Shown here: positions 40,875 to 51,300 of the stretch, piece by piece | Layout of the letters: every line of letters begins with the position of its first letter | How positions within the stretch are numbered: the stretch's first letter is position 1 | From: Nannochloropsis salina CCMP1776 | Taxonomy: Eukaryota; Sar; Eustigmatophyceae; Eustigmatales; Monodopsidaceae | Reading direction: 5' to 3' | NCBI GenBank assembly: GCA_004565275.1 | Contig: SDOX01000019.1 | Coordinates: forward strand, 182,340-246,339 | DNA length: 64,000 nt | Notes under the pieces: model-generated | What the model was told of the DNA's origin: nothing | Seen by the model: the letters and a program-made list of their open reading frames with translations, nothing else | Database searches by the model: none | Translations under genes and position numbers: made by a program

Positions 40875-41546
40875 TCACGCGAGTGTTTTCTTTTGAATAA
40901 TTAACCATGCCTGTCCCCAGGGCTCTTCGCGCTCAGATTTGTGCACCACTTCCCATTTTGGGCCGGGGAGAGGTTTTGTGATACATATGGCCAAAGTCCC
41001 GACCGCTTGCGAATCCAGAACCTTCGCTATGCTCCGCATCAGCGTATCGGTAAATGCTGCCGACACGAGGAGGATGACTTGGAATCTCTCCATCTCGATT
41101 TCGACAATGTCACTGCAAGCGAAGTCGACCACTCGGGTACGCAGCATGGGTATACTACTCTCTTTACTTTTCCATCTTTGCAATGCTTCCTCTGCAAGTT
41201 TTGCTCGTTTCTCATAGATTTCCACCCCAATGCACCGCTTCCAGGCGTATACACATGCAGCCGTGAATATCTGCTTCCCAATTCCCGAACCAATGTCAAT
41301 AAGCGAGCCTTCCCCCTCTCTCGGTAGGGCTTCTAACTCATCAATCAGGCCTAAGGCTTTTACCAGAGTCTCTCCGCTCAGTTCTCCATACATGAGGGAA
41401 GGACAGTGGTGCGAAATGTCGTGCCCCAAGACAAGGGCGGGGTTCAAAGAGGGGTAGAGACAAGGCTCGAGGCGGGAGTAAAGCGCAAGCCCATCTTGAA
41501 ATTTTGAAGACCTATGCGCTCCTTCGATCCTTATTGCCGTTTCCAT
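40875..41546 (-). CDS. DOT1-fold SAM-dependent methyltransferase
   Basis: Class I methyltransferase of 223 aa if the ATG at 41544-41546 (METAIRIEG) is the start. The signature resembles the DOT1 family: MYGELSGETLVKAL corresponds to the D1 loop (YGE..), and LIDIGSGIGKQIFTAA to the SAM-binding motif I. An acidic residue at the end of strand 2 (IGVEIYEKR) and an aromatic/proline-rich C-terminal sheet (CITKPLPGPKW) follow. The open frame continues 43 codons upstream, but that part follows a good 3' splice site (TTCTTTTTTCACAG before GCTCTC) and reads like untranslated sequence, so a 5' leader intron is likely. DOT1 itself methylates histone H3 Lys79. The substrate here is unknown, and the chain lacks DOT1's long N-terminal helical region. 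Confidence 0.75.
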   Translation of the reverse strand: METAIRIEGAHRSSKFQDGLALYSRLEPCLYPSLNPALVLGHDISHHCPSLMYGELSGETLVKALGLIDELEALPREGEGSLIDIGSGIGKQIFTAACVYAWKRCIGVEIYEKRAKLAEEALQRWKSKESSIPMLRTRVVDFACSDIVEIEMERFQVILLVSAAFTDTLMRSIAKVLDSQAVGTLAICITKPLPGPKWEVVHKSEREEPWGQAWLIIQKKTLA

Positions 41547-42424
41547 AAATGTGAATGAGAGCCTGTGAAAAAAGAAGGAAGGGAATCCCGTATGGAGTGA
41601 AGGATCTGTGGGTTTCGACAGGGAGAAGGTGTACTCTCGAGAAACATTCGAAGTCCTGCCGTGCTCTCCCTTCATTCGCTCTCTTCCATAGAACCAAATG
41701 CTACCCAGGGATAAATTGCAACTCCTTCTTTTTCAAAATTTGTCTTCAAAGAACCCAGTCCTTTCATATTTATAGCGTTAAATGAAGACGAGGGAGGTAA
41801 AGAAGTTGAAAAATATGACAGTAGGAACCCAACGTTCTCTGGTCGATGCATATTCCATGCCCCTAGACTCAAAATGAAATAAGACACACTGCAAGCTGCA
41901 CAACAATTTCTCTCACGGTTTATGCAACGGGGACAAAACCCAAGGGAGTTGTGTTAACCACCTCATCCTTTCATGTCTCCCTCCATAAGCACGGCCTTTG
42001 GCACGATTCTGTGATTATAGGATTGTTTCGATTGTACATCGGTTGCCATTGAATGCCTGTCTATCAATTGATTCCAATCCGACGTCATCACACAAATATT
42101 TCGCGAAGGTCCATGACGCATGTATGTTTGGAACACTCTTTTTCCTCCTCCCCCCTTTTCCCCCTTTCATTTTCCCCTACGCACCCATTTCACCCTGCGA
42201 TCCATCGGACTTCACCATTGTTAAGGCCGTCTACTCTCACCCCTGTGTCTCTTCTTGCTTCGATTCACATTTCAGCATTGTTAAATACTTTTGTCTCGTT
42301 GTGCGGTCCGAGCTTAAATATTTCGTTCGTGTCTTATTCTCGTCTTTTGATCGCCTTCTCTCTATGGTATGCGGGATGTAACTTGGATGAGTGAAGACTA
42401 ATTTGAATGTTTAAACACCCATTT
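41547..42424. other. Intergenic, 0.9 kb
   Basis: Upstream of the methyltransferase (-), and downstream of the small membrane-protein frame (-). Probably holds the methyltransferase leader intron and promoter. Plus-strand frames near 41998-42394 are pyrimidine-rich and not protein-like. Confidence 0.4.
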
Positions 42425-42661
42425 TCAAAGCCAGAAGGTGATGTGCAGTCCTACGGAAGCTAACATGCTTGAGGCATTCAGACGCTTTTTGCTGGCTAAC
42501 CCTCCCACGCCCAGCACAATAATCCCGATACACACCTCGAAGTCCACTTCGGATGTGCGGGGACGAGAACGAAACCAGTATGTCCAGCCCACGAGCAACA
42601 CAAGAAGCAGGAAGAGGATGACCAAGACATGGTCTCCGACAGTTTTTCCATCGTCTGCCAT
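42425..42661 (-). CDS. Small two-helix membrane protein, unrecognised
   Basis: A 78-aa frame starting MADDGKTVGDH. It contains a strong hydrophobic helix (about residues 12-29: LVILFLLLVLLVGW), a basic loop (FRSRPRTSE) and a second weaker helix (about 43-57: EVCIGIIVLGVGGL), then a short polar/hydrophobic tail. The charge pattern suits a hairpin membrane protein of an organelle or the ER. I do not recognise a family. It diverges from the gene starting at 43076. A spliced form or a longer chain is possible. Confidence 0.45.
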   Translation of the reverse strand: MADDGKTVGDHVLVILFLLLVLLVGWTYWFRSRPRTSEVDFEVCIGIIVLGVGGLASKKRLNASSMLASVGLHITFWL

Positions 42662-43075
42662 CGAAAAGAACAGGACGAGGCCGCGGGGAGGTGAAAATAT
42701 CCCTTAGAGATGCCGACCCTGCCAACTAGCTTAAGTGAAGTCGCTGCCACGGAGTCCTCCCAAGTTGGGCCAGCCACTCCTCGGATACCTATGTCCGAAG
42801 CGTGTCTATTCATTAAGTGTAATGTTTTTGGATGTCAGGTCACGTTGGTTGGCGAGAGGCCGCTGCTCGTTCCCTCGCTTGGCGAACGATGGCTCATAAG
42901 GCGAAAAGAAAGGACGAAAAGTATAACCTGACCAATGAAAAGCACGCCTGCCTGGTCCTTATATACAGGCATACCGGTCATCATTGACACAAGAGCTGAC
43001 AGAACGCTTACAACGGTCGAAGCCACGTTTGCTCCTGCGCACTGTCTTCTAAGAGCGCCGACTCACTTTATCGAC
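42662..43075. promoter_or_regulatory. Divergent promoter region of two membrane-protein genes
   Basis: A 0.4-kb gap between two divergently read frames. It contains an in-frame upstream ATG at 42935 for the right-hand gene (see that entry). No specific element is recognised. Confidence 0.35.
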
Positions 43076-44224
43076 ATGACCCTTAATGTTCCGCTCCTCT
43101 TCAATTTCGACTTCCCGTCCTGCGAGTATATCACGCAACATCCGCGCACTCACGAGGCGATAAGTTATGTACTGGTAAGGAAATTTGCACTTTTGAGCCC
43201 CCTTTTTTAAAACGGCATCCCTTAGCAGTCCTTACTTATCCTCAAACACGCCTACTGTTTGTTTGAAATAGGCTGGCGTGGCCATCGGCCTCATCATTAT
43301 AACAGTCCTTTCCGTGTATCCGGGAGAGCCTTTCGAGTCTTCTGTACTGGGACCTATACACTGCAAGCAATCCGAGCGAGAAAGCGATCGAAGAAGAACT
43401 CAAAGACATGGGGACAAGCTGGAGGAGATAGATGTGAAAGTAACGCGTAGGCGTACCAGCACTTCTTCGGGGGCGCATGCAATTACATCAGAGGCGTGGA
43501 GTTATGATTCCAGCGGAGGCATCCATGACACTTCCCCAAGCAATGTTACAAGCATCCGCCACGACTGCGCTGTTGACAATGTTAAGAGTCATTTTTCTCC
43601 CCACTCGACCACCCGAAGATGTGGCTGCAATGGACAAGAACAGCAAGCCCAGGCTGACGCACTCCACCGCCTTTTGCTTCGGGAAGACCGCGTGTGGCAG
43701 CAATTTCAACGCCTTCCTCGGACTTTTCAGAGCACGCTGGGCCTATCGGAATCTCAAGTGCGTGCGGCGATCCGTCAAGAGGTGTCGCAGGCAGAATTCG
43801 AGGTCCGACAGGGAGCAGGTAGCGAGACACTCCCAAAGGGTAAGCACCACTTTATAATGAGTGATTATCTCGATTCTTTGCGTTGAAAGATACACTTACG
43901 ACTCTTAATTCTCACAATGGAAAGACACAGGAGTTATCGTCGACCCTATAGGCTTGTCAAGTAAGTTTTTATCTGTCTCAACCGGGCTCTTCTGAGCCAT
44001 TCCGAGTATGTTATATTGGGTGCTTAAAAAGTTTGCTTACTTTCTCTCCCTCCGCACCACCAAACTTAGTGCGAGTGAACCTAGCCTTCTATCTGATTGC
44101 TTTCGGCGCCTTGGTATATTTCATCGATATGGAATATGGTTATGCAGCCACATGCCTGTTTACTCGATGGTTTCCGAAAGAGGCAGAAGTTCTAGGGTTC
44201 AAATCGGTTAGTGAAAAATCATGA
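43076..44224 (+). CDS. Two-helix membrane protein, unrecognised
   Basis: Four inferred exons (43076-43174, 43272-43839, 43931-43960, 44070-44224) join in frame to 283 aa, with all borders GT-AG. One hydrophobic helix begins right at the exon 1/2 junction (AGVAIGLIIITVLSV). A second lies in the last exon (VNLAFYLIAFGALVYFIDM). Between them are about 190 polar residues with an Arg-rich part (SDRRRTQRHGDK), a Cys pair (CGCNG) and a helical charged segment (SESQVRAAIRQEVSQ). The third exon has just ten codons. The final segment is GYAATCLFTRWFPKEAEVLG. I do not recognise the family. Translation could also start at the in-frame ATG at 42935. A GTTAGT near the end could be a further donor, so the C-terminus is uncertain. 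Confidence 0.6.
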
Positions 44225-45292
44225 CTGAGACAGCTTTCATGTGATTCGTACAAGGGAATCAGCAAAATCCAAGCAGTCTGAGGTTGGTGTAAATATATAC
44301 GCACGTGTTTATAAATATGGATTGTGTACAGACAAAGGTAATAAAAGATGAAATGCATGGATCGAGGGCATAGATGGGACCTCTTTCCTACGTTGGCAAG
44401 GACTTCAAGGTGCTGAGTAAACCATATCTGTGAGAGTGCCGAGAGAGATTTGTGACAAACGTGTGGAAGAAAAACGAAAAGAGTGTCTTTCTTAATCACC
44501 TCTTTTCTGCATTGGGAAAAAATGATCTCCAACGTATGATTTGTAAATAGTGATGCAAATATTCTGTTTACTTCTCATCATTTCTGTATGGGCGAAATGT
44601 AAAGCTTTCGCGTAGGTTGAATTTCTGTATGGGCGAAATGTAAAGCTTTCGCGTAGTTTGAATCTCCGTTACTTGATGTAACGGCTAATTGACCGGTAAG
44701 AACTCGGGAGATTCGGGGGCCTCTGCTTTTCTATTGGGGGAGCTTCCGCAAATTTCGCTGGTCACTTGGGACGGGCGAGACAAAATGAAACCGAAAGCAT
44801 GTCGAGGTGCAATCATTCTCTTGGTTTTCTTATAGTTTGTGCGCAAGATCACAAAGCTCCTCAGTGATTGTCGTGGGAAGAAGCTCCGCCTGAGAAAGGA
44901 GAGTGACAACGCCGTTTCGATTTGAACGCGGTTGGGTTTCTGTTTCTCCGGCACTTGCGATACGACCATCTTTCCCGTTTTACCTTGCTCCCTCGCCATG
45001 CGTTTTCGTTCGCACATGCAACTGTCGATCTGGTACGCAGCGCAATGAAACTCTGTGTGTGCGTTCAATAAAGACGTGGCCCCGGTCACTATTCAGTCGC
45101 CATCGACGTATTGAAGATGTTTGTGGTAGATCTATAATTATAGCTTTCGCTTCTCATCTAAAGGAAGCCTTACATACTTCTTGGTTCCGGTAAAAGATTC
45201 TGTCGAAGTGATTAAGTCGATAACACACACCGCTTACAACTCACAAACAGCCAAAGAACACTTCTACTCTTACCACCACACCTAAATTGAAC
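44225..45292. other. Intergenic with 41-bp duplication
   Basis: About 1.1 kb upstream of the secreted alanine-rich protein gene. It holds a tandem duplication at 44581-44662 (separate entry). A minus-strand 134-codon frame (44685-45089) shows no family resemblance and is not called. Confidence 0.45.
44581..44662 (+). repeat. Tandem 41-bp duplication
   Basis: Two adjacent copies (44581-44621, 44622-44662) containing GTATGGGCGAAATGTAAAGC and CTTTCGCGTAG. They are nearly identical, so the duplication is recent. Confidence 0.9.
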
Positions 45293-46984
45293 ATGCGTCG
45301 CGCTGGTCTTGTCGCTGCTCTCACTTACGCCGCCTTTGCTGCAGCGGAGGATGCCGCTCCTGCTGTCACATCTTTGGTGAATGGCCAAACCGCGGACGTT
45401 AAGTCCGCCTTGCAAAACATTCTTATTCAGACTGAGGATGCGAAGCCCGCTTCGATTATCCTGGGCGACGCGGAGACCCCCATGGGTATCTCCATCTCGA
45501 ACCAACCTGGAGAAGAAGCTATTGTGTAAGTGTAAAAGAGGGATCGAGAAGAACCCAAATACCATGGCCGATAAAAAAATGGGATGTGTTGAGTAGCCAC
45601 TAATTTCTCTGTCTCTTGCTCCTGTCCTCCCAATGAGCAGGTTGGTGGCCCCAGATCTGACAGTGGCTCCGAAAGTCGGCCAGGTTGGCTGCTACACGAT
45701 TGGTGACGATGTCTCCAAGATCGCCTTGCTCATGTGCGAAGATAAGGATTCCGCCACTACTCCTGTCCCCGACAAGGAGAAGGGTAAGTCAAGGATAATT
45801 AAAACATGAAGCCAGTCATTTTCCTCGTCAATGACCCAAGTCTGCGCCAATGCTTGAAATCGTCTTACTCGCATTACAAATGATGAAAATACCCAATACG
45901 CATCGCAGACGGCCAGGCCTTCGCGTGGGTGAAAGGCACCCTCACGAACGAGGGCCCCGAAGCTATCTGCCAGCTCAAGTTTGCTTCGAACGACCTTAAA
46001 TTGGGCATGGCTGCGATAGAGACAGTCCCCAAGGAGCTTGGGAATCTGACACCCTTTAAGCTTGAGCCCCAGGAGAGCATTAACTACAGTTTCCTTCTTC
46101 CGATCGACGCGAAGGAGATGGCCGCGCCCCTGGTTGGGATCCAGGACACGCTGGGACCCTGCAAGATGATTGAAAAGGCGAAGGAGGCCTTAGCTGCCGG
46201 GAACCTGGTGGGAGATAACACCCTCGCAGACTCGGGGAAAGCGGCCAGTGATGCGTTGGCGAAAGGGAGTGAGGTGGCCAAGAAGGCCGCTGACAACGCC
46301 AACGCCGCGGCTGAGGAAGCACTAAAAGCCGCTAAGAACTCTCAGGTTGCAACGGACGCGGATGGTCCCGACAGTGGCGATGATGATGATGGCGACGAGT
46401 CTACGGGATCCTCGACAGAAATGACTGCCAAAGATCAGTTGGCGCAGTCAGCGGATGATTCCGCCGACGACGATGGCACCTCAGGTGATGACGGGTCGCC
46501 GACCGAGCTGACGGCCAAGTCTGCAATCAAAGGTATCAAAGATGCCTTGACCGGCGCCGCTGATGCCACCGTGAAGGCGGCTCAGGAAGCTACAGCGGCA
46601 ACTCAGGCGGCCGCTGGAGGGGCCGTGGATTCCGCCCAGGGCCCAGCTGGGGCCGTCACAGACGCCGCTCAAGGTGCGGTGGACAGCGCCACGGGTGGGG
46701 CTCAGGCTGCCGCGGACTCCGCCTCTGGGGACGTCTTGGCGGACGATGACAACACGGAGGCCGCTACGGCCGGAGATCCGGCGGACGAGGCCAAGTCCGC
46801 GGTGGAGAAAGCCGCTGGGAAGGTGAAAGATGCCGCCGCCAACGTGCCCAAGGCGTCCAATGCCCTGGACGTGAACGGTGATGGCGCGGACGATGAAGCG
46901 ACCTCTCCCGCGCCCAAGGTGGGGGCGTCCCTCGTCGGGCTTTTCACTGTGGCCGTCGTGGTTGCTGCCCAGTTCCTCCTCTAA
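45293..46984 (+). CDS. Secreted alanine-rich acidic protein with GPI-like tail
   Basis: Exons 45293-45525, 45641-45783 and 45909-46984 give 483 aa. A cleavable signal peptide (MRRAGLVAALTYAAFAAAED) leads. A luminal domain of about 200 residues has four cysteines (VGCYTIG, LLMCEDK, AICQLKF, LGPCKM) and potential N-glycosylation sites (NLT, NYS). Its core (FAWVKGTLTNEGPE, then NLTPFKLEPQESINYSFLLP) recalls the beta-sandwich of TRAP-alpha/SSR1, with the N.G, N.T and Y.F pattern in the same order, but the match is weak. From about residue 245 the chain becomes Ala/Asp/Ser-rich helical repeats resembling LEA-type 11-mers, interrupted by acidic patches. The last ~17 residues are hydrophobic and end at the stop (VGASLVGLFTVAVVVAAQFL), preceded by small residues, as in a GPI-attachment signal. 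Likely a cell-surface or wall protein. A TRAP-like ER role is the alternative. Confidence 0.8.
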
Positions 46985-48384
46985 CGCAGAAACTTATTTT
47001 CATGCGTGATTGGCGTTTCACACTAGGCTAAGAAGAATGGGGTCAGATTGAAGAAGTATTAAGTTTGTTAGTGCGCGACAGTAGGCGACATCTCTTGTTT
47101 TCCTGTGTTTTTTGGCTATTTTCCAAGCAAACCCTATGTATGAACGACGCACCGGGACGAAAATTGGGGCCTAAAACTTAGATTGAAGGCAAGTAGGATA
47201 TCAATCATTGCCAGCACGAATTTTAGAGAGATTCATGATTGCATGAAATTTCAATGAGATGAAAGGAAGGAAGACAGGCGAATCAAAAAAAGCTCGAAGG
47301 TGAGCGTCCATTAGATGAATTAAAGTTCTGATTTAATGGTGTACACCGTGGGGAAATGAAAAGCACTTGGATGCATAATCATCTTGAATTTTATTTGAGA
47401 TCGAAACACGACAATTACGGATTTGCTCTGAGAGGGAAGGTAAAGAAAGAAGATATTACTCTACATTTCCGAAGAGACTTACAATTGTACAGTCAGCACA
47501 TCTCACAAGACCGACAATCGTATTTGACGGGCCTACATCGTTGACCTCATTAAGATTTCACCCTGTTAAGGTTGGGAGCACCACGTTACTTAAAAGAGAA
47601 ATGGTATGCAAGCATAGCATCATTTTTGGTAATATAAATGGTACTTCTAAAGCCTCATACGAAGCATAGAGGGAAGATTTAGGATTATCAATATTGATTT
47701 TAAAATTCTGGGAAAAATTATGGTCACGAGCAGCCTTATCATGTCGGAATTTTGGAAAAAGCTAGGTCGAACATTGTTCCGGACAGTAGCTCGCACTATG
47801 TGAGACATGCAGAAACAAATATCTGTCTGGGCTATTATGCAGCCTCTCCCTTCTCCCTCACAAACGTCAAACTCCTAAGTTTGTTTAAAATGATAAGGTG
47901 TGGATCATACAAAGTCATCAAATGTTTCTTTATAGCCGTCTGTCTATTTTAACTGCTTTCCTAGTCTTCGTCCAGAAGTCCTTCGTAAAGATCATAAAAG
48001 ACGTTGAGGCCAAGAAACGAAGTGTGAGATAATGAAAAAGAGCAGGGTTTGAGACGTAAAATGAACAGTGGCGGTGTACGAACAGTGTTCGTGTACGCGA
48101 CGACGGGTTATCAGGGATGGGGCAAGGAGAACACTTAGAGCCAGGCAACCATACCCGGATGCTGTCCTCCTATCGCCTGCTGGACAACCCCGCCCTCCTT
48201 TCGCGATATACACGTCTGGTGGTATACACTGGGCACCGAAGAGTTCACAGAATGACAAACTTTTTAAATACATTACAGGGGTTTGGCAGGGACATAACGT
48301 GCAAGCGGGTGGAGAGACGAACAGAAAGGAGCTTAAAGTTTGGTGTATCCTTCTATTGCTCCCTGTTGGCCTCCTCTGTCTTGG
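46985..48384. other. A/T-richer intergenic region, 1.4 kb
   Basis: Clearly richer in A/T than its surroundings from about 47000 to 47950, with no protein-like frame. From 48000 the base composition returns to the local norm, and this part presumably holds the RRP6 promoter and leader. Confidence 0.5.
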
Positions 48385-51300
48385 ATGGCCACTCTCGACG
48401 AGCTCTTGTTTCACCAACCACAGCCGCGTATGGGGATCGACGACATATCTGTCGAAAACTCTGGCCGGGGTGGGATGTTTTTGAAAAATTTGTTCAAAAG
48501 CCTCATTCAGGGTACTCGGGCCTCGAATGCCATCCCGGCCGGGGGCGGATTAGGGAACGGTGAGGCCTCTGACTTTGCTTTTCACGCCGCCACTTCCTCA
48601 AATTTTGCCGACAAGAGCTTAGATACAAGCAAGGAGACGTTGGCTCTTCTTAAAAAATTGGTTGTCTATATCAGTAAGACCGGTGCGAAGGACCAAGAGG
48701 AAAGCAAGCAAGAGGAGGAGGAGGAAGCCCTCATAGCGGGCTTGGACGACGTGGAGGACCCGGATGCTTTCGAAAACCTAGCCGACTTGATAGAAGATCT
48801 GCTGGACCACGTGGAATATTTTATGAGTACTGCGAAGCGCGGGGAAGGGGAAGGTATCAAGGAGGCGGGAGATCAAGAAGAAAACAAGAAGCTCGCTTCG
48901 GAGTGGGCACGTTTGCGTCGCATGGCGGGGGCGGCAAGACAGACAGCCAGCCGGTACAACACAATGTTGTCGCAAACTTTGGATATCCCGAAACCGCAAC
49001 ACGCTTTCCAGGATGAAATTGACAACCGGCGGGAGACCTGTTTCCAGCCTTGTCCCCATGGAGATGGGACGAGCGTGGAGGAGGGGAACGCTTCGGAGAT
49101 CCCGCATCCGTATGAGACTGAGATCCGGAACTTTACCTACTCGACTTGGCAATTACAGGTTCCCGCGGAGAAGGACATGCAAATCCCCTTATCCTTACAG
49201 GAGAGCAGCCCGGCCGGCCTGGTCGCCAGCCCGGAGGCCTTGAGGGAAATGGTGCAGAGCATCCGTGAGGAGCTGGAGAAGGAGGACGAGAAGGCGATAG
49301 CTGTAGATTTGGAAGCGCATAGCCTCCGGTCATTCCAGGGATTGGTCTGCCTGATGCAGATCTCTACACGGGAGAGAGATTTCTTGGTGGATACCTTAGC
49401 CCTCTGGCGGGAGGTGGGCCCCCTCTTGCACGACCTGTTCACCGACCACACCGTCCTCAAAATTTTCCACGGGGCGGAAAGCGACATCAAATGGCTGCAG
49501 CGTGACTTTGGCTTGTACGTGGTTAATCTGTTCGACACCTTTGTGGCTGCCCAAGCTCTGCACATGCCGAAGAAGTCTCTGGCGTACCTGTTGCAACACT
49601 ACGTGGGTGTAGTGCTGGACAAACAGTACCAGTTGGCGGACTGGCGCGTCCGGCCCCTGCCGGAGAAGATGCTACACTACGCCCGGGAGGACACCCATTA
49701 CCTTCTGCACCTCCACGACTGCCTCCGCCGGGATTTGGGCCGAGAGCAGGGGAGGATACAAGAGGTGCTGGAGGGGTCCCGGGCGGTCAGTTCGTTGCGG
49801 TACCGGAAGGAGACGTTTGATCCAGAGGGCTACGGGCGTCTCTTGCAGGGCCCACGGCGTTGGACGGGCGAGAGGGGGGAGGGAAGGAGGGAAGGCGGAT
49901 TGGCACCGGTGCAGAGGGAGACCCTGAAAGCACTTTACGATTGGAGAGATCGCGTGGCGCGGGAGGAGGACGAAAGCCCCGGATATGTCTGCCCAGACAA
50001 ATTGCTCTTGCGTCTGGCAAAGGTGCGGCCTCTTACCCGCGGTGGGGTACAGGAATGTGTGGGAAGCGGGAGTGCCTTGCCGTCCTTGGTCGGGGCTCGT
50101 ATGGAAGACATGCTACAGGTGGTCGGGGCGGCTGGGAAAGAAGAAGGGGAAGAAGAGGACAAAGCCCGTGTCTTCTCTGCAGGGGGAGGAGAGAGCAGCC
50201 TTGGGGACGGGGGGACGCAAAGAAGGGTTAAGACTAGGACGAGTGAATCGATAGCGACCGCGACTACCCTCCATGCGGACGCTGAGAAAACGCCCTTGTC
50301 AGACTACGCGTTCCCTGTTTATGTGCCCGCCCCTCTGGAGGACTCTCTTTCACAAGAGCGTGTGAGCAGCACGTTTCACCCTCCCCCCGCCCTTCCTCTT
50401 CCTCCCGTCTTGAACACGGAAGAGCTGTATTTATCAGCTGGGTGGACGGCGGCGTCCGATGGCCTTCAGAGCATGACGCCGGTATCCACCGGGGCGGGCC
50501 GGGAGGGGGGACGGGCGGGAGTGGTAGCGGCCACAGGCAACGAAGGCTTGGAAAGCCATCGAGGCCTTCAGCATTCCATAGGTTTGTCCCCCCCCGTACG
50601 CTCAAGCAACGTGGAGGAGACATCGGCCCCTATGCTGCAGGCAGGGTTCGAGGAAAGGGAGGGAGGGAGGGAGGGAGGAGGAAAATGCACGGAGGGGGAC
50701 GCGGAAGGGCCCTACGCCACGGCTTTGGACCCGCTGGCTGGGGCTCGCGCGCTTTTGAGAAAGGAACAAGGTCTACCACCTGTGAACAATGCTCAGGTCG
50801 ATTTCGACGGGGTCTCCGAGGAGGAGGAAGAGGAAAAGGGAGAATGCGAGGAGGAGGGCGAGGCCGACGAAGAGGCAATGCCGCGCTCCATCGCAGACAT
50901 ATACAAGATATCGAACCGGAACCGGCGGAGAAACAAAGAAAAGAAGAGGCAGCAGGACACCAGGAGCGAAATGTCGGCCGGCGCGGACGGCGGTGCAGGG
51001 GAAGGGGTCGAAGGCCCCGCGAGGCTAGGAACCACTCGATCGTCATCGCCTACCCCGGGCGACACCAGTCTTTCCCTTCCTCTCGATCCCGAGCTCCAAG
51101 AGTATTTCGGCGACGCTCTGGACAACGCGGCAAGTCCCGTGCCCCTGAGTAACGAGGGGGCCTTTGTGCTGACGAACAAACGGACGCGGCCCGAAGACAC
51201 GGAGGAAATCGTGAAGTTCATGAGCAGCATTGGGTGGGTGGATGCCAATGCACCGGCCTTGCCTTCCTCCTCTCGTGCCGTGGCGCTTCCCGAGCAATTT

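Noticed and set aside
44685-45089. 134-codon minus-strand frame upstream of the secreted protein
   Set aside because: There is no recognisable domain, and it overlaps the expected promoter and leader of the gene at 45293.
48340-48384. 15-codon N-terminal extension of RRP6
   Set aside because: It begins with GTG, not a normal eukaryotic start. ATG 48385 is in good position.
50442-51152. 236-codon frame overlapping the RRP6 tail
   Set aside because: It is an alternative frame through GGGA-rich sequence and has the expected Arg/Gly-rich shadow composition.
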